Origin: Persicaria tinctoria
Lineage: Eukaryota > Streptophyta > Magnoliopsida > Caryophyllales > Polygonaceae
Length of the DNA: 64,000 bases
Assembly (NCBI GenBank): GCA_037127255.1
Contig: JBANSL010000007.1
Span: forward strand, 60,373,038 to 60,437,037
Direction: 5' to 3'
Shown here: piece by piece, positions 10,199 to 22,227 of the stretch
Numbering within the stretch: position 1 is the first letter of the stretch
Layout of the letters: each line of letters opens with the position of its first letter
The notes under the pieces: generated by a model
Database searches by the model: none
The model's input: only the letters and a program-made list of their open reading frames with translations
Told to the model about the DNA's origin: nothing
Position numbers and translations under genes: made by a program

Positions 10199-11702
10199 TT
10201 GCTTTGGTGATAGCCTTCCCTGGGTTCCTGAATTTTTCAATCGACAGATATAGAAGAAAGCATCAAGTACGCTTCTTCATCTTCTTCCTCCCATCATCAG
10301 AAACCTGCAAACACACAAACCATCTCAGCCCACACCGAGCAAAGAAAAAATTCACAGCAACAATCAAGGTATTATTTTTGGTGGATCCTTTCGATTCTCG
10401 GAACCCCGCCCTTGAAAACCTCGAGAGCGTTTCTCGTGGCCTGGGTTCCGGAATCATCAGATCGCTAAAACCATGTCGAGGTGCTGTCCAAATTCTGTCG
10501 TGTATCGTGTCGATTTTGGTAACCCCGCCCATGAAAACCTCGAGAGCTTTTCATGTGGCCTGGGTTCCAGAATTAATGAATTGCTCTAAACCAGGGCTGA
10601 AATGCTACCCAATTTTGGCTAGAGCAAAACTGATTCAAGAAAAAAAAGAAAGGGGAATCACCCGTCTCTCTTTACATAAAAAAAAAGAATGATCGTGAAT
10701 GAATCTGGCCAAATTGGTTCCAAATAGAACCTCAGGACAACAACAGTGAATGCAAAAAAAATGAAATTGGTAAAATTAAAGAGAACAAATCCAAGACAAT
10801 GGATTTCACTCAGCCGAAAGAAAGAAAGAGGAAGGGGGAATCTAATTAAAATTGGTGTAAAATTATACAGACCATGAAATTTCCTCTGATTTGAAACTTC
10901 AAAACGGTTACAGATATTCCAAACTTTGGTTCAAGACTTACAAAGTGTTGGATTGGTGAACATTACAAATTGGAGGAACAAAATTGTCTCAAAATAAAAG
11001 AAAAAAAAAACCCTAAATTCGATGTCAGAGCGGAAGCAAGGAATCCAAACCTATGAGAACTCCGTAGGAATTCCTCTACTCCCCAAGTCGACAAAGCTGA
11101 TGTTCACTTTGACCCTCTTGATTGTGGCCGAATACCGTCGGCAACTGCAGTCTTCGGTCATCAAAAAAATGTCGCCGTTCTACTGTTGGTCTGTTGCCCT
11201 ATTCGTTCTGAAAGAAAGGAGCTGAAAGCCGATGCTTTGTAGCGTATTATACAGAAGAAAAAGAGATGTGGGCTGGATTAAAAAAAAATTAACGAATTGG
11301 ACTTTGGGATGATTTTTTTTTAATTTATGTGGGTTGAGCCCTTCGAACAAAACAAAGAAGAAATGTTACACATTAAAAAGAACAAAGTGATCGGTTCTTT
11401 TCTTCCAAAATGGAAAAGGAGAAGAGCTCATTCCCAAGCAAGCGTATCATACATATACGCATATATGTTTAGGCACAATTTTGTCTTAAAAAAAATTTGT
11501 TTAAATACAAAACCTACCCACTAAAATATAAAAAATTATAATTGACACAAATTAAGAATTCGAGTTTTGCCAAAATATAAAATTAAACTCGTCGAATATT
11601 CTTTGTCAATTAATTCTAGTGGGTCGGAAAAAATTGACTTCTAATAAAAACGGAGTCAGACCTCAAATCGAGTTTTATCAAATATAAACTCGATCACGGG
11701 TA

Positions 11703-12447
11703 GAACTACGTAAAGACTTGACGCCGTAAAAACGGCTACGTAGGTAACCCGATATTAAATCCTAAAAATATATTGGGTACAGTCGTCCGGCTCTAAATTC
11801 CCTTTAAATGGATATGAGGTCAAAATCAAACAAATCAAATTGGTTCGTTTAGAACTACGTAAAGACTTGATGCCGTAAAAGCGGCTACGTAGGTAACCCG
11901 ATATTAAATTCTAAAAATATATCGGGTACAGTCGTCGACCTCTAAATTCTCTTTAAATGAATATGGGGTCAAAACCAAACAAATCAAATTGGTTCGTTTA
12001 GAACTACGTAAAGACTTGATGCCGTAAAAGCGGCTACGTAGGTAACCCGATATTAAATTCTAAAAATATATCGGGTACAGCCGTCGACCTCTAAATTCTC
12101 TTTAAATGAATATGGGGTCAAAACCAAACAAATCAAATTGGTTCGTTTAGAACTACGTAAAGACTTGATGCCGTAAAAGCGGCTACGTAGGTAACCCGAT
12201 ATTAAATTCTAAAAATATATCGGGTACAGTCGTCGACCTCTAAATTCTCTTTAAATGAATATGGGGTCAAAACCAAACAAATCAAATTGGTTCGTTTAGA
12301 ACTACGTAAAGACTTGATGCCGTAAAAGCGGCTACGTAGGTAACCCGATATTAAATTCTAAAAATATATCGGGTACAGTCGTCGACCTCTAAATTCACTA
12401 TCAAATGAATATGAGGTTAAATCCCACCAAATTAAATCATTTCATCT
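11703..12447 (+). repeat. 149-bp subrepeat, five copies, LTR copy 1
   Basis: GAACTACGTAAAGACTTGA starts at 11703, 11852, 12001, 12150 and 12299, exactly 149 bp apart. Each unit contains one complete two-hairpin module and the tail CAAATCAAATTGGTTCG. Confidence 0.9.
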
Positions 12448-13000
12448 TAAGAACTACATAAGATTTGATCCCGTTCAAACGGGTATGTAGGAAGCTTGAC
12501 ATAAAGCTACGAGCTCGTCGAGTTCAATCCCGATCCTCAAACGATCAAACTTTTAAAACCAAATCAAACTTGGTTTCCAAAAGAACTACGTAAAGACTTG
12601 ACGCCGTAAAAAGGGCTACGTAGGTAACCCGATATTAAATCTCAAAATATGTCGGGTACAGTCGCTAATCCCTAAATTCACTTTTAAAATGAAAATGAGG
12701 TTAAAAATTAAATCTAAATTAAATACACGTGATTTTCCGTGTAAATGATAGCCGTTAAGTCGAGAAACCCTTCCGAGAAGGTGTGCTCGGTTTATTCAAG
12801 TGATACACGAGAAAATCTCGTGCATATGATAGTGTGATTTATGTTAGGGCTACCCTTCCGAGAAGGTGGGTCCTAATACGATCCGATGATGCATGAAAAC
12901 CTTTAAAGGGGTAAAACACACCAACTAAACACTCCGAACTACGTGAGGCTTGATTCTCTTTTAAGAGATACGTAGGCAACCCGTTAAAATTCGGGTGCAG
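11703..13000 (+). ncRNA. Covarying two-hairpin module array in the transcribed LTR part
   Basis: Hairpin A: outer arms CTACGTA and TACGTAG, inner arms such as GCCGT-AAAA-ACGGC. Elsewhere the outer pair is CTACATA/TATGTAG (12454-12460 with 12484-12490) and the inner pair is CCCGT/ACGGG, TCTCTT/AAGAGA, TCCGA/TCGGA or TCCAC/GTGGA. Hairpin B follows: CCCGATAT...ATATCGGG, or elsewhere ACTCGA...TCGAGT, CGGTG...CACCG, CCCG...CGGG. Sequences change while pairing is kept, which supports a selected structure at RNA or DNA level. Modules recur in LTR copies 2-5. Expression and function are unknown; ncRNA is the nearest available type. Confidence 0.45.
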
Positions 13001-13149
13001 CTCAAATCACCAAAAACACCAAAATCTTGGTATCGATATGACTTCGAATCAAGAGGATAACCAAAAGGGGTCGAACTCAAATATTATAAATTAAATAAAA
13101 TGTGTTGTACAATTATATCGCGCATTTTTGTCCAACATATTTTTGGCAC

Positions 13150-16100
13150 TTGTCACATTTATTAAAAAAAAAGTGATTAATTTTCTTAAATGTAAGGGCA
13201 TGGCTTGTAATTTAAAGTTGGATCTTGAAAATTCCAATTAAAGCCCAATATGTTAAAACAAAGGAAACAAGCCCAATCCACAAATCAAATGAGCAGTTTC
13301 TTGCGGGAGGTTACAAAAAATACAACGTGGTTCACCCAAAAAAAAAAAAAACTAACAACCTTGGTGGTAACTTCCCATTAGAAGAAAACTGTTCCTAAAT
13401 GAGATTATATAAATTGCTTTGGTGATAGCCTTCCCTGGGTTCCTGAATTTTTCAATCGGCAGATATAGAAAAAAGGATCAAGTACGCTTCTTCATCTTCT
13501 TCCTCCCATCATCAGAAACCTGCAAACACACAAACCATCTCAGCCCACACCGAGCAAAGAAAAAATTCACAGCAACAATCAAGGTATTATTTTTGGTGGA
13601 TCCTTTCGATTCTCGGAACCCCGCCCTTGAAAACCTCGAGAGCTTTTCTCGTGGTCTGGGTTCCGGAATCATCAGATCGCTAAAACCATGTCGAGGTGCT
13701 GTCCAAATTCTGTCGTGTATCCTATCGATTTTGGTAACCCCGCCCATGAAAACCTCGAGAGCTTTTCATGTGGCCTGGGTTCCAGAATCAATGAATTACT
13801 CTAAACCAGGGCTGAAATGCTGCCCAATTTTGGCTAGAGCAAAACTGATTCAAGAAAAAAAAGAAAGGGGAATCACCCGTCTCTCTTTACATAAAAAAAA
13901 AGAATGACCGTGAATGAATCTGGCCAAATTGGTTCCAAATAGAACCTCAGGACAACAACAGTGAATGCAAAAAAAATGAAATTGGTAAAATTAAAGAGAA
14001 CAAATCCAAGACAATGGATTTCACTCAGCCAAAAGAAAGAAAGGGGAAGGGGGAATCTAATTAAAATTGGTGTAAAATTATACAGACCATGAAATTTCCT
14101 CTGATTTGAAACTTCAAAACGGTTACAGATATTCCAAACTTTGGTTCAAGACTTACAAAGTGTTGGATTGGTGAACATTACAAATTGGAGGAACAAAATT
14201 GTCTCAAAATAAAAGGAAAAAAAAACCCTAAATTCGATGTCAGTGCGGAAGCAAGGAATCCAAACCGATGAGAACTCCGTAGGAATTCCTCTACTCCCCA
14301 AGTCGACAAAGCTGATGTTCACTTTGACCCTCTTGATTGTGGCCGAATACCGTCGGCAACTGCAGTCTTCGGTCGTCAAAAAAATGTCGCCGTTTTACTG
14401 TTCGTCTGTTGCCCTATTCGTTCTGAAAGAAAGGAGCTGAAAGCCGATGCTTTGTAGCGTATTATACAGAAGAAAAAGAGATGTGGGCTGGATTAAAAAA
14501 AAAATTAACGAATTGGACATTGGGCTGATTTTTTTTTAATTTTTGTGGGTTGAGCCCTTCGAACAAAACAAAGAAGAAATGTTACACATTAAAAAGAACA
14601 AAGTGATCGGTTCTTTTCTTCCAAAATGGAAAAGGAGGAGGGCTCATTCTCAAGCAAGCGTATCATACATATACGCATATATGTTTATGCACAATTTTGT
14701 CTTTAAAAAAATTTGTTTAATTACAAAACCTACCCACTAAAATATAAAAAATTATAATTGACAAAAATTAAGAATTCGAGTTTTGCCAAAATATAAAATT
14801 AAACTCGTCAAATATTCTTTGTCAATTAATTCTAGTGGGTCGGAAAAAATTGACTTCTAATAAAAACGGAGTCAGACCTCAAATCGAGTTTTATCAAATA
14901 TAAACTCGATCACGGGTAGAACTACGTAAAGACTTGACGCCGTAAAAACGACTACGTAGGTAACCCGATATTAAATCCTAAAAATATATCGGGTACAGTC
15001 GTCCGCCTCTAAATTCCCTTTAAATGGATATGCGGTCAAAATCAAACAAATTAAATTGGTTCGTTTGAGAACTACGCAAGATTTGATCCCGTCCAAACGG
15101 GTACGTAGGTAGCTCGACATAAAGCAAAAAGCTCGTCGGGTTCAATCGTCAGATAAAAATTAAATCGGTTCGTTTAGAACTACGTAAAGACTTGACGCTA
15201 TAAAAACGGCTACGTAGGTAACTCGATATTAAATCCTAAAAATATATCGGGTACAGTCGCCCGCCTCTAAATTCTCTTTAAATGAATATGGGGTCAAAAC
15301 CAAACAAATCAAATTGGTTCGTTTAGAACTACGTAAAGACTTGATGCCGTAAAAGCGGCTACGTAGGTAACCCGATATTAAATTCTAAAAATATATCGGG
15401 TACAGTCGTCGACCTCTAAATTCACTGTCAAATGAATATGAGGTTAAATCCCACCAAATTAAATCATTTCATCTTAAGAACTACATTAGATTTGATCCCG
15501 TTCAAACGGGTATGTAGGAAGCTTGACATAAAGCTACGAGCTCGTCGAGTTCAATCCCGATCCTCAAACGATCAAAATTTTAAAACCAAATCAAACTTGT
15601 TTTCAAAAAGAACTATGTAAAGACTTGACGTCGTAAAAAGGGCTACGTAGGTAACCCGATATTAAATCTCAAAATATGTCGGGTACAGTCGCTAATCCCT
15701 AAATTCACTTTTAAAATGAAAATGAGGTTAAAAATTAAATCTAAATTAAATACACGTGATTTTCCGTGTAAATAATAGCCGTTAAGTCGAGAAACCCTTC
15801 CGAGAAGGTGTGCTCGGTTTATTCAAGTGATACACGAGAAAATCTCGTGCATATGATAGTGTGATTTATGTTAGGGCTACCCTTCCGAGAAGGTGGGTCC
15901 TAATACGATCCGATGATGCATGAAAACCTTTAAAGGGGTAAAACACACCAACTAAACACTCCGAACTACGTGAGGTTTGATTCTCTTTTAAGAGATACGT
16001 AGGCAACCCGTTAAAATTCGGGTGCAGCTCAAATCACCAAAAACACCAAAATCTTGGTATCGATATGACTTCGAATCAAGAGGATAACCAAAAGGGGTCG

Positions 16101-16164
16101 AACTCAAATATTATAAATTAAATAAAATGTGTTGTACAATTATATCGCGCATTTTTGTCCAACA
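13150..16164 (+). repeat. LTR copy 2
   Basis: It starts at TTGTCACATTT after the TATTTTTGGCAC junction (13138-13149) and ends CCAACA at 16164. Distance to the next copy is 3027 bp. It is almost identical to copies 3 and 4 (AGAAAAAAG..ATCAAG, CTTGCGGGAGG), except AGGATCAAG where they have AGCATCAAG. It contains hairpin modules with inner stems GCCGT/ACGAC and CCCGT/ACGGG. Confidence 0.85.
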
Positions 16165-16176
16165 TATTTTTGGCAC

Positions 16177-19100
16177 TTGTCACATTTATTAAAAAAAAAA
16201 AGTGATTAATTTTCTTAAATGTAAGGGCATGGCTTGTAATTTAAAGTTGGATCTTGAAAATTCCAATTAAAGCCCAATATGTTAAAACAAAGGAAACAAG
16301 CCCAATCCACAAATCAAATGAGCAGTTTCTTGCGGGAGGTTACAAAAAATACAACGTGGTTCACCAAAAAAAAAAAACTAACAGCCTTGGTGGTAACTTC
16401 CCATTAGAAGAAAACTGCTCCTAAATGAGATTATATAAATTGCTTTGGTGATAGCCTTCCCTGGGTTCCTGAATTTTTCAATCGGCAGATATAGAAAAAA
16501 GCATCAAGTACGCTTCTTCATCTTCTTCCTACCATCATCAGAAACCTGCAAACACACAAACCATCTCAGCCCACACCGAGCAAAGAAAAAATTCACAGCA
16601 ACAATCAAGGTATTATTTTTGGTGGATCCTTTCGATTCTCGGAACCCCGCCCTTGAAAACCTCGAGAGCTTTTCTCGTGGCCTGGGTTCCGGAATCATCA
16701 GATCGCTAAAACCATGTCGAGGTGCTGTCCAAATTCTGTCGTGTATCGTGTCGATTTTGGTAACCCCGCCCATGAAAACCTCGAGAGCTTTTCATGTGGC
16801 CTGGGTTCCAGAATCAATGAATTACTCTAAACCAGGGCTGAAATGCTGCCCAATTTTGGCTAGAGCAAAACTGATTCAAGAAAAAAAAGAAAGGGGAATC
16901 ACCCGTCTCTCTTTACATAAAAAAAAAAGAATGACCGTGAATGAATCTGGCCAAATTGGTTCCAAATAGAACCTCAGGACAACAACAGTGAATGCAAAAA
17001 AAATGAAATTGGTAAAATTAAAGAGAACAAATCCAAGACAATGGATTTCACTCAGCCAAAAGAAAGAAAGAGGAAGGGGGAATCTAATTAAAATTGGTGT
17101 AAAATTATACAGACCATGAAATTTCCTCTGATTTGAAACTTCAAAACGGTTACAGATATTCCAAACTTTGGTTCAAGACTTACAAAGTGTTGGATTGGTG
17201 AACATTACAAATTGGAGGAACAAAATTGTCTCAAAATAAAAGAAAAAAAAACCCTAAATTCGATGTCAGAGCGGAAGCAAGGAATCCAAACCTATGAGAA
17301 CTCCGTAGGAATTCCTCTACTCCCCAAGTCAACAAAGCTGATGTTCACTTTGACCCTCTTGATTGTGGCCGAATATCGTCGGCAACTGCAGTCTTCGGTC
17401 GTCAAAAAAATGTCGACGTTCTACTGTTGGTCTGTTGCCCTATTCGTTCTGAAAGAAAGGAGCTGAAAGCCGATGCTTTGTAGCGTATTATACAGAAGAA
17501 AAAGAGATGTGGGTTGGATTAAAAAAAAAATTAACGAATTGGACATTGGGCTGATTTTTTTTTAATTTTTGTGGGTTGAGCCCTTCGAACAAAACAAAGA
17601 AGAAATGTTACACATTAAAAAGAACAAAGTGATCGGTTCTTTTCTTCCAAAATGGAAAAGGAGGAGGGCTCATTCTCAAGCAAGCGTATCATACATATAC
17701 GCATATATGTTTAGGCACAATTTTGTCTTTAAAAAAATTTGTTTAATTACAAAACCTACCCACTAAAATATAAAAAATTATAATTGACAAAAATTAAGAA
17801 TTCGAGTTTTGCCAAAATATAAAATTAAACTCGTCAAATATTCTTTGTCAATTAATTCTAGTGGGTCGGAAAAAATTGACTTCTAATAAAAACGGAGTCA
17901 GACCTCAAATCGAATTTTATCAAATATAAACTCGATCACGGGTAGAACTACGTAAAGACTTGACGCCGTAAAAACGACTACGTAGGTAACCCGATATTAA
18001 ATCCTAAAAATATATCGGGTACAGTCGTCCGCCTCTAAATTCCCTTTAAATGGATATGCGGTCAAAATCAAACAAATTAAATTGGTTCGTTTGAGAACTA
18101 CGCAAGATTTGATCCCGTCCAAACGGGTACGTAGGTAGCTCGACATAAAGCAAAAAGCTCGTCGGGTTCAATCGTCAGATAAAAATTAAATCGGTTCGTT
18201 TAGAACTACGTAAAGACTTGACGCTATAAAAACGGCTACGTAGGTAACTCGATATTAAATCCTAAAAATATATCGGGTACAGTCGTCCGCCTCTAAATTC
18301 TCTTTAAATGAATATGGGGTCAAAACCAAACAAATCAAATTGGTTCGTTTAGAACTACGTAAAGACTTGATGCCGTAAAAGCGGCTACGTAGGTAACCCG
18401 ATATTAAATTCTAAAAATATATCGGGTACAGTCGTCGACCTCTAAATTCACTGTCAAATGAATATGAGGTTAAATCCCACCAAATTAAATCATTTCATCT
18501 TAAGAACTACATTAGATTTGATCCCGTTCAAACGGGTATGTAGGAAGCTTGACATAAAGCTACGAGCTCGTCGAGTTCAATCCCGATCCTCAAACGATCA
18601 AAATTTTAAAACCAAATCAAACTTGTTTTCCAAAAGAACTATGTAAAGACTTGACGTCGTAAAAAGGGCTACGTAGGTAACCCGATATTAAATCTCAAAA
18701 TATGTCGGGTACAGTCGCTAATCCCTAAATTCACTTTTAAAATGAAAATGAGGTTAAAAATTAAATCTAAATTAAATACACGTGATTTTCCGTGTAAATG
18801 ATAGCCGTTAAGTCGAGAAACCCTTCCGAGAAGGTGTGCTCGGTTTATTCAAGTGATACACGAGAAAATCTCGTGCATATGATAGTGTGATTTATGTTAG
18901 GGCTACCCTTCCGAGAAGGTGGGTCCTAATACGATCCGATGATGCATGAAAACCTTTAAAGGGGTAAAACACACCAACTAAACACTCCGAACTACGTGAG
19001 GCTTGATTCTCTTTTAAGAGATACGTAGGCAACCCGTTAAAATTCGGGTGCAGCTCAAATCACCAAAAACACCAAAATCTTGGTATCGATATGACTTCGA

Positions 19101-19190
19101 ATCAAGAGGATAACCAAAAGGGGTCGAACTCAAATATTATAAATTAAATAAAATGTGTTGTACAATTATATCGCGCATTTTTGTCCAACA
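16177..19190 (+). repeat. LTR copy 3
   Basis: Same junction on its left (16165-16176), ends CCAACA at 19190. Spacing to copy 4 is 3026 bp. It differs from copy 4 by only scattered bases, so the two separated recently. Confidence 0.85.
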
Positions 19191-19202
19191 TATTTTTGGC
19201 AC

Positions 19203-22200
19203 TTGTCACATTTATTAAAAAAAAAAAGTGATTAATTTTCTTAAATGTAAGGGCATGGCTTGTAATTTAAAGTTGGATCTTGAAAATTCCAATTAAAGCC
19301 CAATATGTTAAAACAAAGGAAACAAGCCCAATCCACAAATCAAATGAGCAGTTTCTTGCGGGAGGTTACAAAAAATACAACGTGGTTCACCAAAAAAAAA
19401 AAACTAACAGCCTTGGTGGTAACTTCCCATTAGAAGAAAACTGCTCCTAAATGAGATTATATAAATTGCTTTGGTGATAGCCTTCCCTGGGTTCCTGAAT
19501 TTTTCAATCGGCAGATATAGAAAAAAGCATCAAGTACGCTTCTTCATCTTCTTCCTACCATCATCAGAAACCTGCAAACACACAAACCATCTCAGCCCAC
19601 ACCGAGCAAAGAAAAAATTCACAGCAACAATCAAGGTATTATTTTTGGTGGATCCTTTCGATTCTCGGAACCCCGCCCTTGAAAACCTCGAGAGCTTTTC
19701 TCGTGGCATGGGTTCCGGAATCATCAGATCGCTAAAACCATGTCGAGGTGCTGTCCAAATTCTGTCGTGTATCGTGTCGATTTTGGTAACCCCACCCATG
19801 AAAACCTCGAGAGCTTTTCATGTGGCCTGGGTTCCAGAATCAATGAATTACTCTAAACCAGGGCTGAAATGCTGCCCAATTTTGGCTAGAGCAAAACTGA
19901 TTCAAGAAAAAAAAGAAAGGGGAATCACCCGTCTCTCTTTACATAAAAAAAAAAGAATGACCGTGAATGAATCTGGCCAAATTGGTTCCAAATAGAACCT
20001 CAGGACAACAACAGTGAATGCAAAAAAAATGAAATTGGTAAAATTAAAGAGAACAAATCCAAGACAATGGATTTCACTCAGCCAAAAGAAAGAAAGAGGA
20101 AGGGGGAATCTAATTAAAATTGGTGTAAAATTATACAGACCATGAAATTTCCTCTGATTTGAAACTTCAAAACGGTTACAGATATTCCAAACTTTGGTTC
20201 AAGACTTACAAAGTGTTGGATTGGTGAACATTACAAATTAGAGGAACAAAATTGTCTCAAAATAAAAGAAAAAAAAACCCTAAATTCGATGTCAGAGCGG
20301 AAGCAAGGAATCCAAACCTATGAGAACTCCGTAGGAATTCCTCTACTCCCCAAGTCAACAAAGCTGGTGTTCACTTTGACCCTCTTGATTGTGGCCGAAT
20401 ATCGTCGGCAACTGCAGTCTTCGGTCGTCAAAAAAATGTCGACGTTCTACTGTTGGTCTGTTGCCCTATTCGTTCTGAAAGAAAGGAGCTGAAAGCCGAT
20501 GCTTTGTAGCGTATTATACAGAAGAAAAAGAGATGTGGGTTGGATTAAAAAAAAAATTAACGAATTGGACTTTGGGCTGATTTTTTAAAATTTATGTGGG
20601 TTGAGCCCTTCGAACAAAACAAAGAAGAAATGTTACACATTAAAAAGAACAAAGTGATCGGTTCTTTTCTTCCAAAACGGAAAAGGAGGAGGGCTCATTC
20701 CCAAGCAAGCGTATCATACATATACGCATATATGTTTAGGCACAATTTTGTCTTAAAAAAAATTTGTTTAATTACAAAACCTACCCACTAAAATATAAAA
20801 AATTATAATTGACACAAATTAAGAATTCGAGTTTTGCCAAAATATAAAATTAAACTCGTCAAATATTCTTTGTCAATTAATTCTAGTGGGTCGGAAAAAA
20901 TTGACTTCTAATAAAAACGGAGTCAGACCTCAAATCGAGTTTTATCAAATATAAACTCGATCACGGGTAGAACTACGTAAAGACTTGACGCCGTAAAAAC
21001 GACTACGTAGGTAACCCGATATTAAATCCTAAAAATATATCGGGTACATTCGTCCGCCTCTAAATTCCCTTTAAATGGATATGAGGTCAAAATCAAACAA
21101 ATTAAATTGGTTCGTTTGAGAACTACGCAAGATTTGATCGCGTCCAAACGGGTACGTAGGTAGCTCGACATAAAGCAAAAAGCTCGTCGGGTTCAATCGT
21201 CAGATAAAAATTAAATCGGTTCGTTTAGAACTACGTAAAGACTTGACGCCGTAAAAACGGCTACGTAGGTAACTCGATATTAAATCCTAAAAATATATCG
21301 GGTACAGTCGTCCGCCTCTAAATTCTCTTTAAATGAATATGGGGTCAAAACCAAACAAATCAAATTGGTTCGTTTAGAACTACGTAAAGACTTGATGCCG
21401 TAAAAGCGGCTACGTAGGTAACCCGATATTAAATTCTAAAAATATATCGGGTACAGTCGTCGACCTGTAAATTCACTGTCAAATGAATATGAGGTTAAAT
21501 CCCACCAAATTAAATCATTTCATCTTAAGAACTACATTAGATTTGATCCCGTTCAAACGGGTATGTAGGAAGCTTGACATAAAGCTACGAGCTCGTCGAG
21601 TTCAATCCCGATCCTCAAACGATCAAAATTTTAAAACCAAATCAAACTTGTTTTCCAAAAGAACTATGTAAAGACTTGACGTCGTAAAAAGGGCTACGTA
21701 GGTAACCCGATATTAAATCTCAAAATATGTCGGGTACAGTCGCTAATCCCTAAATTCACTTTTAAAATGAAAATGAGGTTAAAAATTAAATCTAAATTAA
21801 ATACACGTGATTTTCCGTGTAAATGATAGCCGTTAAGTCGAGAAACCCTTCCGAGAAGGTGTGCTCGGTTTATTCAAGTGATACACGAGAAAATCTCGTG
21901 CATATGATAGTGTGATTTATGTTAGGGCTACCCTTCCGAGAAGGTGGGTCCTAATACGATCCGATGATGCATGAAAACCTTTAAAGGGGTAAAACACACC
22001 AACTAAACACTCCGAACTACGTGAGGCTTGATTCTCTTTTAAGAGATACGTAGGCAACCCGTTAAAATTCGGGTGCAGCTCAAATCACCAAAAACACCAA
22101 AATCTTGGTATCGATATGACTTCGAATCAAGAGGATAACCAAAAGGGGTCGAACTCAAATATTATAAATTAAATAAAATGTGTTGTACAATTATATCGCG

Positions 22201-22215
22201 CATTTTTGTCCAACA
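19203..22215 (+). repeat. LTR copy 4
   Basis: Junction at 19191-19202, ends CCAACA at 22215. Spacing to copy 5 is 3025 bp. Near-identical to copy 3 except a few substitutions (for example GGCATGGGTTCC for GGCCTGGGTTCC). Confidence 0.85.
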
Positions 22216-22227
22216 TATTTTTGGCAC

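Larger units (their letters stand above)
9881..13137 (+). repeat. LTR copy 1 (only copy with the true 5' end)
   Basis: It begins TGTTGGGGGTAAAATTTCATG. These first 54 bp are absent from the other copies. It ends GTCCAACA at 13137. It shares details with copy 5 (AGAAGAAAGCATC, CTTGCTGGAGG) rather than with copies 2-4, and has five 149-bp subrepeats at 11703-12447. A 118-bp internal duplication (CCCCGCCCTTGAAAACC / CCCCGCCCATGAAAACC) lies at about 10390-10620, as in all copies. Confidence 0.85.

Noticed and set aside
10204..10692. 162-174-codon frames repeated in every LTR copy, with an antisense 89-codon frame
   Set aside because: They begin at GTG right after the TATA box, lie over a 118-bp internal duplication, show no domain, and are conserved only because the LTR copies are near-identical.
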